Assembly: GCF_003202915.1 (NCBI RefSeq) | Contig: NZ_QGLP01000010.1 | Location: 124,001-188,000 of the forward strand | Direction of reading: 5' to 3' | From: Gilliamella apicola | Lineage (GTDB): Bacteria > Pseudomonadota > Gammaproteobacteria > Enterobacterales > Orbaceae | Length of the DNA: 64,000 bases | In this document: in pieces, positions 1 through 9,110 of the stretch | Layout of the letters: every line of letters begins with the position of its first letter | Position numbering within the stretch: the first letter of the stretch is position 1 | The notes under the pieces: model-generated | Seen by the model: the letters and a program-made list of their open reading frames with translations, nothing else | Told to the model about the DNA's origin: nothing | Databases searched by the model: none | Translations under genes and position numbers: made by a program

Positions 1-366
1 ATGTTCTTTCCTTATGGTGGTTCAACCATTGCCGGACAAGGTAAAGCAGGACGTTTTATTTGGTCGAGAGCTCATTATGAAGGACTTGACGTCATTATGC
101 ATATTGGTACAGGTCATGCGGTGGAATTACCAGAAGCTGAATTTGAGCGTCGCCGTAAAGCAACCAATTATGAGTGGCCACTTATGAATGCCGTTTTAGA
201 TGGTGTATCACGTAATGATTTTATGGCTGGGCATCAAAGTAACCATATCACTATTGCTTACGTTGATGAAGATAAAATTGCAGAAGTATTACAAGCTTTT
301 GTTGCTCAATGTTTAACCCAAAAAATAAAAGTTAAAGTCGCTGGCGATGCATTTAGATTTTTTTAG
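1..366 (+). CDS. L-fucose isomerase-family protein, C-terminal part (cut by window edge)
   Basis: Only the last 121 residues are visible, and the frame is open to the window edge, so the first Met need not be the true start. The pattern GRFIWSR ... GTGHAVELPE ... WPLMNA ... SNHI resembles the C-terminal domain of the L-fucose isomerase family, where a tryptophan-proline pair is followed by a conserved SNH(I) that helps bind the sugar or metal. The gene precedes an MFS transporter and sugar-acid enzymes in the same direction, so it is probably the upstream member of that operon, converting an aldose or ketose before oxidation. The family call rests on a short segment and the substrate is unknown. 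Confidence 0.55.
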   Translation: MFFPYGGSTIAGQGKAGRFIWSRAHYEGLDVIMHIGTGHAVELPEAEFERRRKATNYEWPLMNAVLDGVSRNDFMAGHQSNHITIAYVDEDKIAEVLQAFVAQCLTQKIKVKVAGDAFRFF

Positions 367-445
367 TTATATCTAAATGTTTTGCTTAGTGTTGATAACG
401 TGTGGGCTTTTTACATAAATTTGGTTAAAGGTAACAGGTAATAAT

Positions 446-1828
446 ATGAGTACATCCACAAGAAATATAGATGAGCTTATCTCATCGGTAAAAAATATAT
501 TTGATAATAAAGAGTCACCATCGGCAACAAAAGCTGGTTGGTTAATGATAACCGCTTTATTAATTGAATCATGGGATATCTATTCCATGGCATTCATTAT
601 TTATGCTTTAAACGATATTTACCACCCAAGTAGTTGGTTATTAGGTTTAACCGCCGCAGGAACACAATTAGGCGCAGTTATAGGTGCGTTAATGGGCGGC
701 TGGCTAACAGACAAAATCGGCAGAAGAACAATTTTCCTTGGTTCAATGATCCTTTTTGCTATTTGCGCAATTTTACAAGGTATGGCACCTGATATGTATT
801 GGCTAGCTGCAATAAGATTTTTTGCCGGTATTCCAGTTGGGGCTGATGTTGCTAATGGCTTCACTTATATTATGGAAGTGATGCCTAAAAAGAAACGTGA
901 AGTTATGGCAAACCGTTGGCAATTTATGTTTGCATTAGGAATCATTGCTGCAATTTTATTAGTGACCATTTTGCAATTAGCTAATGTTGATAATTCTTTA
1001 ATTTGGCGCATTGTTTTAGCTGTTCCGGCAATTCCAGCATTTGGACTATTGATGATGCGTAAAGAACTACCAGAAACACCAACTTGGTTAGTTGAAAGAG
1101 GTCGTTTTATTGAAGCAAAAGTCGCATCAAAAACATTCTATAAAGATGATTTTTTAGACGCATTACTACCTGACGAAAATGTACATATCGAACAACCAAA
1201 AGTTAACCAAGTATTAAAAGATGTATTTAAAAATAAATTTTCAAAGAAAACCACAATTTTTGGTTGGATCTCATGTGCTGTGCAATCATTTGAAAATTAT
1301 GCATTTTCATTCTATTTACCGTTTATTCTAGTAACAATTGGAATCTCAGGACAAATACAAAATAACCTAGCATTAATTTTTATAAATTGCATAGCTGCGA
1401 CCTCCGCTTTTGTAGGCCCATTATTGTTACCTAAATTAGGTCATAAAGGGATTAGTCAGTGGGGCTTCTTAATGGTAACCATTGGTATTTTAATTGCAGC
1501 CTACGGATTTTATGATCAAAACTTTATCTTTATTACATTTGGCGCCGCTTTAATGTTATGGGGGCATTATTGGGATTCTGAAAGTGGAATGACAGTTATT
1601 TCCCTAGTAGCAAAACCTGAGTATAGAGGAATTGCATCCGGTATTGGTTACACTATTGTTAAAGTGACTGCTTTTGTTACTACATTAGTTTTCCCCCCAT
1701 TATTCAAAACCCTTGGCGTGCCGGTTGCTGCGGCCATCGTTTCAATTGGACCTTTCCTAGCATTTTTAGCAGCAACATTTATTTTGCCAGAAGTATTTGG
1801 ACATGAAGAAAGTAACAAACAGAAATAA
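446..1828 (+). CDS. MFS transporter, probably sugar or sugar-acid uptake
   Basis: A 460-residue inner-membrane carrier with about 12 hydrophobic segments. The MFS signature between TM2 and TM3 is clear (GGWLTDKIGRR, about residues 89-99), and the family motif PETPTWLVERGR follows TM6, as in sugar-porter-like carriers. A GGTAACAGG-like ribosome site precedes the ATG. It lies between the isomerase-family gene and a sugar-acid dehydratase, all co-directional with short gaps, so it most likely imports the substrate of this pathway by proton symport. The transported compound cannot be read from the sequence. Confidence 0.85.
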   Translation: MSTSTRNIDELISSVKNIFDNKESPSATKAGWLMITALLIESWDIYSMAFIIYALNDIYHPSSWLLGLTAAGTQLGAVIGALMGGWLTDKIGRRTIFLGSMILFAICAILQGMAPDMYWLAAIRFFAGIPVGADVANGFTYIMEVMPKKKREVMANRWQFMFALGIIAAILLVTILQLANVDNSLIWRIVLAVPAIPAFGLLMMRKELPETPTWLVERGRFIEAKVASKTFYKDDFLDALLPDENVHIEQPKVNQVLKDVFKNKFSKKTTIFGWISCAVQSFENYAFSFYLPFILVTIGISGQIQNNLALIFINCIAATSAFVGPLLLPKLGHKGISQWGFLMVTIGILIAAYGFYDQNFIFITFGAALMLWGHYWDSESGMTVISLVAKPEYRGIASGIGYTIVKVTAFVTTLVFPPLFKTLGVPVAAAIVSIGPFLAFLAATFILPEVFGHEESNKQK

Positions 1829-1882
1829 ACAAGAATATTAAATTAGTAACAGAGAATTATATATAGATAAAAGGATATAGTT

Positions 1883-2986
1883 ATGAAAAATTTACAAATG
1901 CCTGTAATTGAACGAATCGAATTAATGACCTCAAGAGTTCCTTTACCGAAAGGCCCTTGGGGAGATCAAATTCACCATGTAACAGATATAGAAGTATCGA
2001 TTGTTGATGTTTATGGCTCAAATGGTCTTGTCGGTACTGGTTTTAGTCATACTTCAGGTTGGTGCGGGACAACAATTTCAGCTTTAATTAAGGAAATTAT
2101 TCCTGACGTTATCGGCCAACGACTATCACCACGAGGTTTATGGCATCGTAGTTATAAACACGTTCATGATGTTGGCGGTGCCGGGGTTACGACTCATGCT
2201 TTATCCGCTCTTGATATCGCTTACTGGGATTTACTAGGTAAAACCTTAAATACGCCAATAATTGATATTTTAGGACGAGTAAGGGATAAAGTACCTCTCT
2301 ATGGTAGTGGTATTAATTTACATTTATCGGTCGAAGAAGTTATTGAACAGGTTAAAGAGTGGAAAGCTAAAGGTTACTTCGCGGCAAAAGTGAAAGTAGG
2401 TAAACCAACATTAGAGGAAGATGTTGAGCGATTAACAAAAATCCAAGAAGCAGTACCCTATTTTCCTTTAGCGGTCGATGCTAACCAAGGATGGAATTTC
2501 CCTCAAGCTTTACAAGCATTTAAAGCATTTGATCATTTAAATTTATTATGGATTGAAGAACCATTACCATCAGATGATATTACCGGACATATTCATTTGC
2601 GTGAACGTGTAAATACACCAATAGCGCTAGGTGAGAATGTTTATAATGTTAATCAATTTGCTCAATATATTGAAGGTAATGCCGCTGACTTTATTCAAGC
2701 GGATCTAGGTCGAGTAGGGGGAATTACCGGATATTTAGATATTGCTGCCGTAGCAAGAGCACATAATTTACCAATGACACCGCACTTTGTTATGGAACTT
2801 AGCGCATCACTATTAACAACTGTACCAAATATCTCTTATTCAGAAATGACTGATGGTGGAACTTGGAGTGATTTACGTATCTTCAAGTCAGCTGGTCGTG
2901 AAGAAAATGGCTATTATATCCCTAGTGAGTTACCAGGGCATGGCATCATTCTTGATAGAGAATATTTAGAGAAATACAAAATTTAA
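1883..2986 (+). CDS. Enolase-superfamily sugar-acid dehydratase (mandelate racemase/MLE type)
   Basis: A 367-residue member of the mandelate racemase/muconate lactonizing group. The acid-base pair of lysines is visible as KVKVG (K169, K171). Metal ligands are D199 (VDANQ), E225 or E226 (WIEEPL) and E251 (GEN), and the catalytic histidine is H301 (TPHF), the arrangement of mandelate-racemase-subgroup acid-sugar dehydratases such as talarate/galactarate dehydratase. It would dehydrate an aldonic or aldaric acid to a 2-keto-3-deoxy acid. The following SDR and DapA-type aldolase genes fit a non-phosphorylative sugar-acid route. An AAGGAT ribosome site lies upstream. Substrate is inferred only by class. 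Confidence 0.85.
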   Translation: MKNLQMPVIERIELMTSRVPLPKGPWGDQIHHVTDIEVSIVDVYGSNGLVGTGFSHTSGWCGTTISALIKEIIPDVIGQRLSPRGLWHRSYKHVHDVGGAGVTTHALSALDIAYWDLLGKTLNTPIIDILGRVRDKVPLYGSGINLHLSVEEVIEQVKEWKAKGYFAAKVKVGKPTLEEDVERLTKIQEAVPYFPLAVDANQGWNFPQALQAFKAFDHLNLLWIEEPLPSDDITGHIHLRERVNTPIALGENVYNVNQFAQYIEGNAADFIQADLGRVGGITGYLDIAAVARAHNLPMTPHFVMELSASLLTTVPNISYSEMTDGGTWSDLRIFKSAGREENGYYIPSELPGHGIILDREYLEKYKI

Positions 2987-2999
2987 TTGAAGGAGTTTA

Positions 3000-3830
3000 A
3001 TGATGCAAGATTCTCTATTTTCTGTTAAAGACAAAATTATCATTGTCACAGGCGGCTTTGGGCAATTAGGGGCTCAATATGTTAGAGAACTTCATTCACG
3101 TGGAGCACTGGTAGCAGTGCTCGGTTCAACATGTAGTGAAGATAAAATTAACAAAGTATTTAATGATATTCGAGATTCTAAAAACGTTAGATTTTATGGT
3201 GTCAACATTACAAAAGTAGATGAAATTACTAACGCCTTAGATGATATTGAAAATGTATGGGGAACACCAGACGGCTTAATTAATAATGCTGGTATTGATA
3301 CCCAACCAAGTGCTCCACCAGAAGTATCAGGACCATTTGAAAATTTTCCTGAGGAAGTATTCCGAGAAGTTGTTGAAGTAAATTTAGTGGGAACATTTTT
3401 AATGACACAACAAGTTGGTGCAAGAATGAAACAAGCTGGAAAATCTGGTTCAATAGTGAATATTGGATCCATTTATGGTGTTGTTTCTCCTGTACAAGAT
3501 ATCTATTCTTATAAAAAAGAAGATACCGGTGTTCCATTTATTAAACCAGTTGCTTATTCTGCTGCAAAATCAGGTGTTTATAATTTCACTCGTTACTGTG
3601 CAACCTATTGGGGACGAGATAATATTCGGGTTAATACGTTAACCTTATCGGGAGTACAACGCGCAGATCAAGATCCACGATTCCAAAAAAATTATACAGC
3701 TCGAATTCCTATTGGCAGAATGGCTCAAGCAAATGAATTTAATGGTGCAATTGTTTTCTTAATGTCAGATGCATCTATTTATATGACAGGAGCAAATGTC
3801 GTTATGGATGGAGGATGGACGGCATGGTAG
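3000..3830 (+). CDS. SDR-family oxidoreductase
   Basis: A 276-residue classical short-chain dehydrogenase. The nucleotide-binding motif is TGGFGQLG near residue 17, the structural NNAG is at 95-98, and the catalytic triad is S157 (NIGSIYG), Y186 and K190 (YSAAK). Two adjacent ATGs follow AAGGAG; the first is taken as start. An insert around residues 165-183 lengthens the substrate loop. Between a sugar-acid dehydratase and a keto-acid aldolase, it probably oxidises the sugar or a keto-deoxy intermediate with NAD(P). Its 3' end carries the GGAGG ribosome site of the next gene, implying translational coupling. Confidence 0.88.
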   Translation: MMQDSLFSVKDKIIIVTGGFGQLGAQYVRELHSRGALVAVLGSTCSEDKINKVFNDIRDSKNVRFYGVNITKVDEITNALDDIENVWGTPDGLINNAGIDTQPSAPPEVSGPFENFPEEVFREVVEVNLVGTFLMTQQVGARMKQAGKSGSIVNIGSIYGVVSPVQDIYSYKKEDTGVPFIKPVAYSAAKSGVYNFTRYCATYWGRDNIRVNTLTLSGVQRADQDPRFQKNYTARIPIGRMAQANEFNGAIVFLMSDASIYMTGANVVMDGGWTAW

Positions 3831-4735
3831 ACAATAAACAGCAGTTTGCCGGTGTTTTCTCGGCAATCGTCACGCCAATGCATCATGATGAATCGGTAAA
3901 TTATGAGGCATTAGCTTTATTGGCAAAAAAACAACTATCACGTGGAGTTGAAGGGTTTTATTGTTGTGGTTCTTCGGGAGAAGGACCATTATTGAATATT
4001 GAAGAACGTTCACAAATAGCTGAAACCATCGTTAAAGCGGTCGGTGATCAAGTACCGGTTATTGCTCATGTGGGTACAGTTAGGACGCTTGATGCAGTTA
4101 AAATTGCAAAAAATTCTGAAAAATCAGGAGTTAAAGCTGTTTCCTTAGTTCCCCCCTATTATTATAATTTTAGTCAAAAAGAGATCATTAATTACTATAA
4201 AACAGTATTATCGGCTGTCTCTATTCCAGTGATTCTTTACAATATTCCACAATTTACTAAAGTTGAATTCGATAGAAAATTTGCTGGAGAGTTGCTCTCA
4301 GAACAACAAGTATTAGGAGTGAAACATACCTCTCATAATATGTATTCATTACAACGTATGGTCTGCGAGTATCCTGATAAAATCTTTTATAATGGATTTG
4401 ATGAAATTTATTTTTCTAGTCTTGCCGCCGGGGTTAAAGGAACAATTGGCACTACCGTCAACATTCAACCAGAGCTTTTTTTGAAAATTCGCCAATATTA
4501 CCATAGTGGGCAAGTTGATAAGGCTCAAAAAGTACAAGGTATGATCAATTATGCCATAGAGTATATGGTTGATAGGGGGATTTTTCAATCGGCTAAATAT
4601 ATGTCAGGAATAGACTTTATGGATTTGGGTAATACTCGAGCACCATTTGAATTATTATCAGAAGAATACAAAAAGCAACTTGATAATTTGAATCTGATTA
4701 TAAAAGAGAATATAGCTAATGAAACAAATGGATAA
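3824..4735 (+). CDS. DapA-family aldolase (2-keto-3-deoxy acid lyase type)
   Basis: A class I aldolase of the dihydrodipicolinate synthase/N-acetylneuraminate lyase family, about 303 residues. It shows the GSSGEGPLL oxoacid-binding loop, the catalytic tyrosine in ILYNIP and the Schiff-base lysine in GVKHTS. The frame is open from an ATG at 3815, but the GGAGG ribosome site at 3810-3814 sits 9 bases from the ATG at 3824, so that start is preferred; it overlaps the SDR stop. In this operon it most likely cleaves a 2-keto-3-deoxy sugar acid to pyruvate and an aldehyde. True dapA is unlikely given the context. Confidence 0.85.
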   Translation: MVDNKQQFAGVFSAIVTPMHHDESVNYEALALLAKKQLSRGVEGFYCCGSSGEGPLLNIEERSQIAETIVKAVGDQVPVIAHVGTVRTLDAVKIAKNSEKSGVKAVSLVPPYYYNFSQKEIINYYKTVLSAVSIPVILYNIPQFTKVEFDRKFAGELLSEQQVLGVKHTSHNMYSLQRMVCEYPDKIFYNGFDEIYFSSLAAGVKGTIGTTVNIQPELFLKIRQYYHSGQVDKAQKVQGMINYAIEYMVDRGIFQSAKYMSGIDFMDLGNTRAPFELLSEEYKKQLDNLNLIIKENIANETNG

Positions 4736-5177
4736 CTATTATTCGCAAATAGTTCCTATCAATATTTCGAAAATGGTTGAGTGTATGACAAATTTGTTAG
4801 ATGACATTGCTCGACAAGATAATAATCGTGGTATTGCCGTTGCTATTGTTGATAGTTATGGTGAGTTATTGGTTTTTGTAGCTCATCCTTATTGCTATCC
4901 ATTACCCCGAAAAATTGCTATTCGTAAAGCTTATACCGCAGCTATTTTACGGCGAGGAACCGATTTAGTTGAACAAGAGGTTAAAATGGGCAATTTAAAT
5001 TTAATTGCACTCAACGATCATAATCTTATTGCATCAACTGGTGGGATTCCAATTGAATTTGATCATAAAGTTATAGGTGGTATTGGGGTTAGCGGTTTAA
5101 GTGCACAAGAAGACTTAACCATCGCTAAACAACTACTTACTCTTCTTAATGATTCAGGACTATTTTCAAAAGTATAA
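4719..5177 (+). CDS. GlcG/HbpS-like (DUF336) protein
   Basis: A 152-residue cytosolic protein of the GlcG/HbpS (DUF336) family, recognised by the conserved core IAVAIVDSYGELLVF, a middle segment with K.YTAA, and the glycine-rich end GGIPIEF..KVIGGIGVSG. Proteins of this fold are found beside organic-acid and diol catabolic genes and some bind heme or cobalamin-type ligands, but their role is mostly unknown. It overlaps the aldolase 3' end by 17 bases, so it belongs to the same transcript. A second in-frame ATG at 4728 could also serve. Confidence 0.8.
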   Translation: MKQMDNYYSQIVPINISKMVECMTNLLDDIARQDNNRGIAVAIVDSYGELLVFVAHPYCYPLPRKIAIRKAYTAAILRRGTDLVEQEVKMGNLNLIALNDHNLIASTGGIPIEFDHKVIGGIGVSGLSAQEDLTIAKQLLTLLNDSGLFSKV

Positions 5178-5235
5178 ATGAAATAATGATTAGAAATGGT
5201 TTTTATTCTATTTTCATTTTTACTACTAATCGAAA

Positions 5236-5256
5236 ACCACCTCCATAAGAGGTGGT
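5236..5256. terminator. Perfect 8-bp hairpin after sugar-acid operon
   Basis: ACCACCTC, loop CATAA, GAGGTGGT. It follows the operon's last gene by about 60 bases. There is no T run on the plus strand, while the minus strand reads GGTTTT after the stem, so plus-strand termination may be Rho-assisted or the hairpin may be an mRNA 3' end. The rest of the 5178-5603 gap shows no convincing gene. Confidence 0.45.
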
Positions 5257-5547
5257 CATCACTTAAATGAGTTTCTATCCATTTTAACTAATATAAATGA
5301 CCAATCGAAATTGTAATTAACAGCAGCCAAAACCTTGGCAAGACAATTTCTGGCAAAAAGATTTTTCATTGAATAATTACAGATCAACAAATAATCAGAA
5401 GATGCAAATAAACAAAGCCAAAGACGAAATTAAAGTTTTTTAATAACATTATGCTACCAATCCAATAAATTATATCTTAATTTATTCTAAAGTTTACTCT
5501 ATATAAATAACCTTAAATATTTATTACTGATCTAAGGAAAGGTTTTT

Positions 5548-5571
5548 ATTTCGTTGTGAAATTTTTATAAT
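5548..5571 (+). promoter_or_regulatory. Promoter with candidate operator for the LacI-type gene
   Basis: A consensus -10 box TATAAT (5566-5571) is preceded by the inverted repeat ATTTC-N5-GAAAT (5548-5562) where a repressor would block RNA polymerase. No good -35 box is visible. Autoregulation by the downstream LacI-family protein is an inference. Confidence 0.4.
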
Positions 5572-5603
5572 ACTCTCTTAATATATAAATTATAGGATCT
5601 AAA

Positions 5604-6608
5604 ATGGCTAAAACAGTAGAGCAAATCTCTTCTGCATTAAATCTGTCAATAACAACAGTGAGATTAGTATTAAATGGACAAGCAGAACGTTATCGTATCA
5701 GTCAGAAAACCCAGAAAAAGATCCAAGATTATGTCAATAAGTATGGTTACACCATTAACCATATTGCACGTAGTTTAAAATTAAATAAAACAGAAACATT
5801 AGGCTTAATTGTGCCTAATTTATCAAACCCTTTTTTCTCATCCTTGGCTGAGTCGATGGAATTATCTTGTCGAAGTAAAGGTTATCGATTGATGATCTGT
5901 TGTACTCATAATGATCCTGAACATGAAAAAAAATTACTTGCTTCACTAGAAGAGAGAAATGTTGATGGTATTTTTGTTGTCCCGGTTACTGAAGAAACAC
6001 AAATGTATCATATCAAAACATCTAATAAACCCATCGTTTTCTTAGATCGTGATTTTGCTCAAAATGACTCTTCATGGGTTGTGTCTGATAACTTTGAGAG
6101 TGGTTATGCCTTAACATCATCAATGTTTAAACTCATCCAAAAACCCATTGTTTTTTTTGCGGGAGCGCCGATTTTACCCCCAGTAAAAGAACGTATAGCA
6201 GGTTTTATCTCTGCCATGGTTGAGAACGGCATTGACAAAAAAGATTGTGAAGTCTTTTATTCACAAACTGATTTAGTTAATGACGGCGAGCTTTTAATGA
6301 AAGAGTACATTGAAACACATAACGACATACCGCAAAATTTTATCGCTTCATCACTACCTATTTTAGAAGGAATTATTAGTTTTCTACGTCAGCATTTGGG
6401 ATATATTCCGGATAATCTAAATATTGGTGCTTTTGATGAACATATTATGCTCAATTTCTTAGCTAACAATATCTGGTCAATGAAGCAAAATGATAAAGAT
6501 ATTGCCGAAAATGCTATCGCCATTATGAATAATAAAATATCAGGAGAAAAAAGTTCTGACCAGATCAAGATTAAAACAGAAATTATAAGCCGCCTTAAAA
6601 AGAAGTAG
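5604..6608 (+). CDS. LacI-family regulator, Cra/FruR-like
   Basis: A 334-residue repressor, the same length as E. coli Cra. The N-terminal helix-turn-helix (VEQISSALNLSITTVRLVLNG) is followed by QAERYRISQKT, closely matching the Cra-specific NGKAKQYRVSDKT segment, then a periplasmic-binding-protein-like effector domain (GLIVPNLSNPFFSSLAESME ... DGIFVVP ... LDRDF). The Cra-type C-terminal segment with FDE and AENAIAIM is also present. It is co-directional with the sugar-acid operon and probably its dedicated regulator, with a phosphorylated sugar or keto-deoxy acid as effector. It could instead be the genome's Cra, but its position favours a local paralogue. AGGA ribosome site upstream. Confidence 0.85.
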   Translation: MAKTVEQISSALNLSITTVRLVLNGQAERYRISQKTQKKIQDYVNKYGYTINHIARSLKLNKTETLGLIVPNLSNPFFSSLAESMELSCRSKGYRLMICCTHNDPEHEKKLLASLEERNVDGIFVVPVTEETQMYHIKTSNKPIVFLDRDFAQNDSSWVVSDNFESGYALTSSMFKLIQKPIVFFAGAPILPPVKERIAGFISAMVENGIDKKDCEVFYSQTDLVNDGELLMKEYIETHNDIPQNFIASSLPILEGIISFLRQHLGYIPDNLNIGAFDEHIMLNFLANNIWSMKQNDKDIAENAIAIMNNKISGEKSSDQIKIKTEIISRLKKK

Positions 6609-6836
6609 AGTAGAACTTTTTAGGTTTTATTGCTTATAATTTAATTGGGCTATTTTTTCAAACCAGCTAAAAATTTTGTGATATAACTCCCAAAACAAGG
6701 CAATATTGGTAAGATTTTTTCCATATATGACCTCTAATTGGCATCTGAATGGATATTAAATAAAAGCTATATGATGATCCATTTGCGATTAGCCTATCTA
6801 TAATTTAAAAAACAGGGTAAGTTCGGTTTAAATTCA

Positions 6837-6874
6837 GAGGTTCCTATATCAATTTCGGTAGATATAACAACCTC
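6837..6874. terminator. Hairpin between convergent genes
   Basis: Nested inverted repeat: GAGGTT/AACCTC outside and TATATC/GATATA inside with 2-base spacers. It lies in the 287-bp gap between the converging LacI-type and ROK genes. No T run is present, so terminator function is tentative. Confidence 0.4.
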
Positions 6875-6895
6875 ATCATATACAATGGCAATAAA

Positions 6896-7762
6896 TTAAT
6901 TTTTAATTAATAAGTTCTTGGCGAGTAAAAAGTTACCTATTGTTGCACTACCATTATTTTCAACTGACGGGGTTTTTATATATTTATCAATATTTTCAAT
7001 GGTAACATAATTATTTAACAATTTTTTAAAATGCATTTTTATTCGATCTAACATGTGATGTTGGCTCATTACTCCGCCACCAACAATGACTAACTCCGGT
7101 CTAATCACTAAGGTCGTATTCAAAATAGCTTGAGCAATATAGTAGGCTTGAATATCCCAAACCGTTGAATTGGTCTCTAGTTCTTGACCTTTTTTACCAG
7201 TTCTCGCTTCAATACTCGGTCCTGACGCTAGTCCTTCTAAACAATCACCATGTAATGGGCAAACACCGTTAAAATTGACATCTAGCGGATGTTTTTTTAT
7301 CAATTGATGTCCCATTTCTGGATGGCCAATACCTCCAATAAATACACCATTTTGAATGGCACTGCCACCAATTCCGGTACCAATTGTATAATAAACTAAG
7401 TTATTACATCCATTTAGATACATTTCACCATAAGCGCTTGAGTTAACATCTGTGGTAAAAAAGATCGGTATATTGAGTGCTTTCTGTATTGGTAAAACAA
7501 TATTTACATTAGTCCAACCCTGTTTTGGGGTATTTAATATACATCCATACTGCTCACTAGAAATATCAAGATCTACTGGCCCAAAACTACCTATCGCTAA
7601 AGCATCAACGCGATTTTTTTCAAAAAACACAATGACCTTTTTTATTGTTTCTTCATAAGTTGTGGTTGGTATAGCCTCACTAATAATGATCTCATTATTT
7701 TCATTACCAACAGCACAAATAAATTTGGTGCCTCCCGCCTCAACACTACCATATCGTTTCAT
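6896..7762 (-). CDS. ROK-family sugar kinase (fructokinase-like)
   Basis: A 288-residue ROK kinase. It has an N-terminal phosphate-binding EAGGTKF motif, the catalytic aspartate in TTDVNSSAYGE, and the ROK zinc signature GHQLIKKHP ... CPLHGDCLEGLASGPSI (His plus three Cys/His ligands). The short length and the GIGGSAIQNG segment match the fructokinase group that includes B. subtilis GmuE. It would phosphorylate a hexose, probably fructose or mannose, in the cytosol. It is transcribed alone, upstream of the DeoR gene and the lyxose-isomerase PTS operon, and may feed the same hexose-phosphate pool. Confidence 0.85.
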   Translation of the reverse strand: MKRYGSVEAGGTKFICAVGNENNEIIISEAIPTTTYEETIKKVIVFFEKNRVDALAIGSFGPVDLDISSEQYGCILNTPKQGWTNVNIVLPIQKALNIPIFFTTDVNSSAYGEMYLNGCNNLVYYTIGTGIGGSAIQNGVFIGGIGHPEMGHQLIKKHPLDVNFNGVCPLHGDCLEGLASGPSIEARTGKKGQELETNSTVWDIQAYYIAQAILNTTLVIRPELVIVGGGVMSQHHMLDRIKMHFKKLLNNYVTIENIDKYIKTPSVENNGSATIGNFLLAKNLLIKN

Positions 7763-8132
7763 TATTTATCTCCATTAAATATTATTCATTACATTCAATT
7801 AGGACTAGCAGCTAACTAAATTAAAATGTAAATTTTTCATCCTAGTCATCATTAAAATACCTTACACTATTTTTGTATATTATATATTAGCTACATCAAA
7901 ATAGAGCCACCAGGTAAAGCTCTCTAATGGTACTTAAATCAATCCACCTTTTTGCTTATTCATTGGTCAGCCTAAATCAGGTTGAATACCGAGAACATAT
8001 TTATTTTCAGCAAATTGATTCGACTAAAATGGATCTCATTACGCCAACAATTTTTTTAATATCACCAATATAGCAGAGCAGCTCTTTAGCCCTCATATTG
8101 TTAAACCAAACCATCTTTAGTGCTATTTATCT
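7763..8132. other. Gene-free AT-rich stretch, possible decayed coding remnant
   Basis: This gap holds the promoter side of the ROK kinase gene. From about 7950 to 8115 two plus-strand frames read briefly like protein (for example NIAEQLFSPHIVKPNHL just before a stop) but are broken by stops. I cannot assign a family, so this is at most a gene remnant. Confidence 0.25.
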
Positions 8133-8897
8133 TCAAGCTGTTAGAACTTTTACATACTTTTTATATTGGTCAATAACCATTTTATCAACAGCTTGAGTTG
8201 TTATTAAATAATCGACCTCTTTTAATTGAGCAAAGCTAGATTTTGAATCAATATTAAATTTACTTGAATCAATTAGCGCAATAGATTGTTGGCATTTTGC
8301 TAAAAACCTTTTTTTGTCGACAACTTCATTGTAATTATAATCAGAAAAACCGTTTTTCAGTGAGACCCCTGAGGCTGAAAAAAAATATTTATCAATATTA
8401 AAAGCGTTTATAACGCTATCATCAAAAGAGTTTTGTATGGTATTTGATTTGGGTTTCAACACGCCACCAATAATAATAACGGTCAAATTTGGATTTTCTT
8501 TTAACTTAATTGCGATATTGATACCGGTAGTAATAATCGTAACTTTGACATTAATATTTATTAATTTATTGGCGATTTCATTACTCGTTGAACTAGAATC
8601 AATAAGAATTGTATCTTTGTGTTTAATTAAAGATATCGCTAAATTAGCAATGCTCTGTTTTTCCTTCAAATTGAGTGCTTTTCTTTCTTCATAAGGTGTT
8701 TGATGTATAAATTTATTCGATAACACAATCCCGCCATGTGTTCGCTCTATATCAGGAAAATTTGCACAAATTATATCAATATCACTACGTATAGTCGGCA
8801 TTGATACGTCTAATAAAGCGGCTAACTCTTTAACAGTAATCGATTTATTTTCTATTACTGTTTTCAAAATAATCTGTTGTCTCTCTTCAGCAAACAT
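8133..8897 (-). CDS. DeoR-family transcriptional regulator
   Basis: A 254-residue DeoR-type repressor. The N-terminal winged helix-turn-helix reads ERQQIIL ... SITVKELAALLDVSMPTIRSDI followed by ERTHGGIVL, the family hallmark. The C-terminal sugar-phosphate-sensing domain shows DTILIDSSSTS and ITTGINIA. It is divergent from the aldolase-PTS-isomerase operon, with a 213-bp shared regulatory region, so it very likely represses that operon and itself until a phosphorylated sugar accumulates. Confidence 0.88.
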   Translation of the reverse strand: MFAEERQQIILKTVIENKSITVKELAALLDVSMPTIRSDIDIICANFPDIERTHGGIVLSNKFIHQTPYEERKALNLKEKQSIANLAISLIKHKDTILIDSSSTSNEIANKLININVKVTIITTGINIAIKLKENPNLTVIIIGGVLKPKSNTIQNSFDDSVINAFNIDKYFFSASGVSLKNGFSDYNYNEVVDKKRFLAKCQQSIALIDSSKFNIDSKSSFAQLKEVDYLITTQAVDKMVIDQYKKYVKVLTA

Positions 8898-8976
8898 AAT
8901 TAGTCACCTTAAATTTTGATTTATCTAAATAATACACAAAAAACAAAATAAAATAAAACAAAAAAAACCGATAAAC

Positions 8977-9056
8977 ATAAGAAAGTAAAATAGCCATAAA
9001 AAGAAAATAAAAAAACAATTGACACAAATAAGAAAGAATAAAATAATAAAAGAAAG
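8977..9056 (+). promoter_or_regulatory. Promoter and repeated GAAAG boxes in purine-rich divergent region
   Basis: A consensus -35 TTGACA (9019-9024) and a weaker -10 AATAAT (9042-9047) with 17-bp spacing face the aldolase operon. The motif ATAAGAAAG occurs at 8977 and 9028 and ATAAAAGAAAG at 9046; the GAAAG cores start at 8981, 9032 and 9052, i.e. about 51 and 20 bases apart. The plus strand from about 8930 to 9080 is almost only purines plus a few T. Such direct repeats are typical DeoR-family operators, but binding is inferred. Confidence 0.5.
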
Positions 9057-9110
9057 AAAAGAAAAACAAAAAAAGAAAAATGTTAATAATAGCAATTTAA
9101 GGAGTAGCTT

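Noticed and set aside
5321-5443. Short plus-strand frame with protein-like composition (PKPWQDNFWQKDF)
   Set aside because: No start codon or recognisable family; treated as noise or an unassignable remnant.
8887-9069. 60-residue minus-strand frame rich in F, Y and L
   Set aside because: It is the complement of the purine-rich regulatory stretch; low complexity, no ribosome site.
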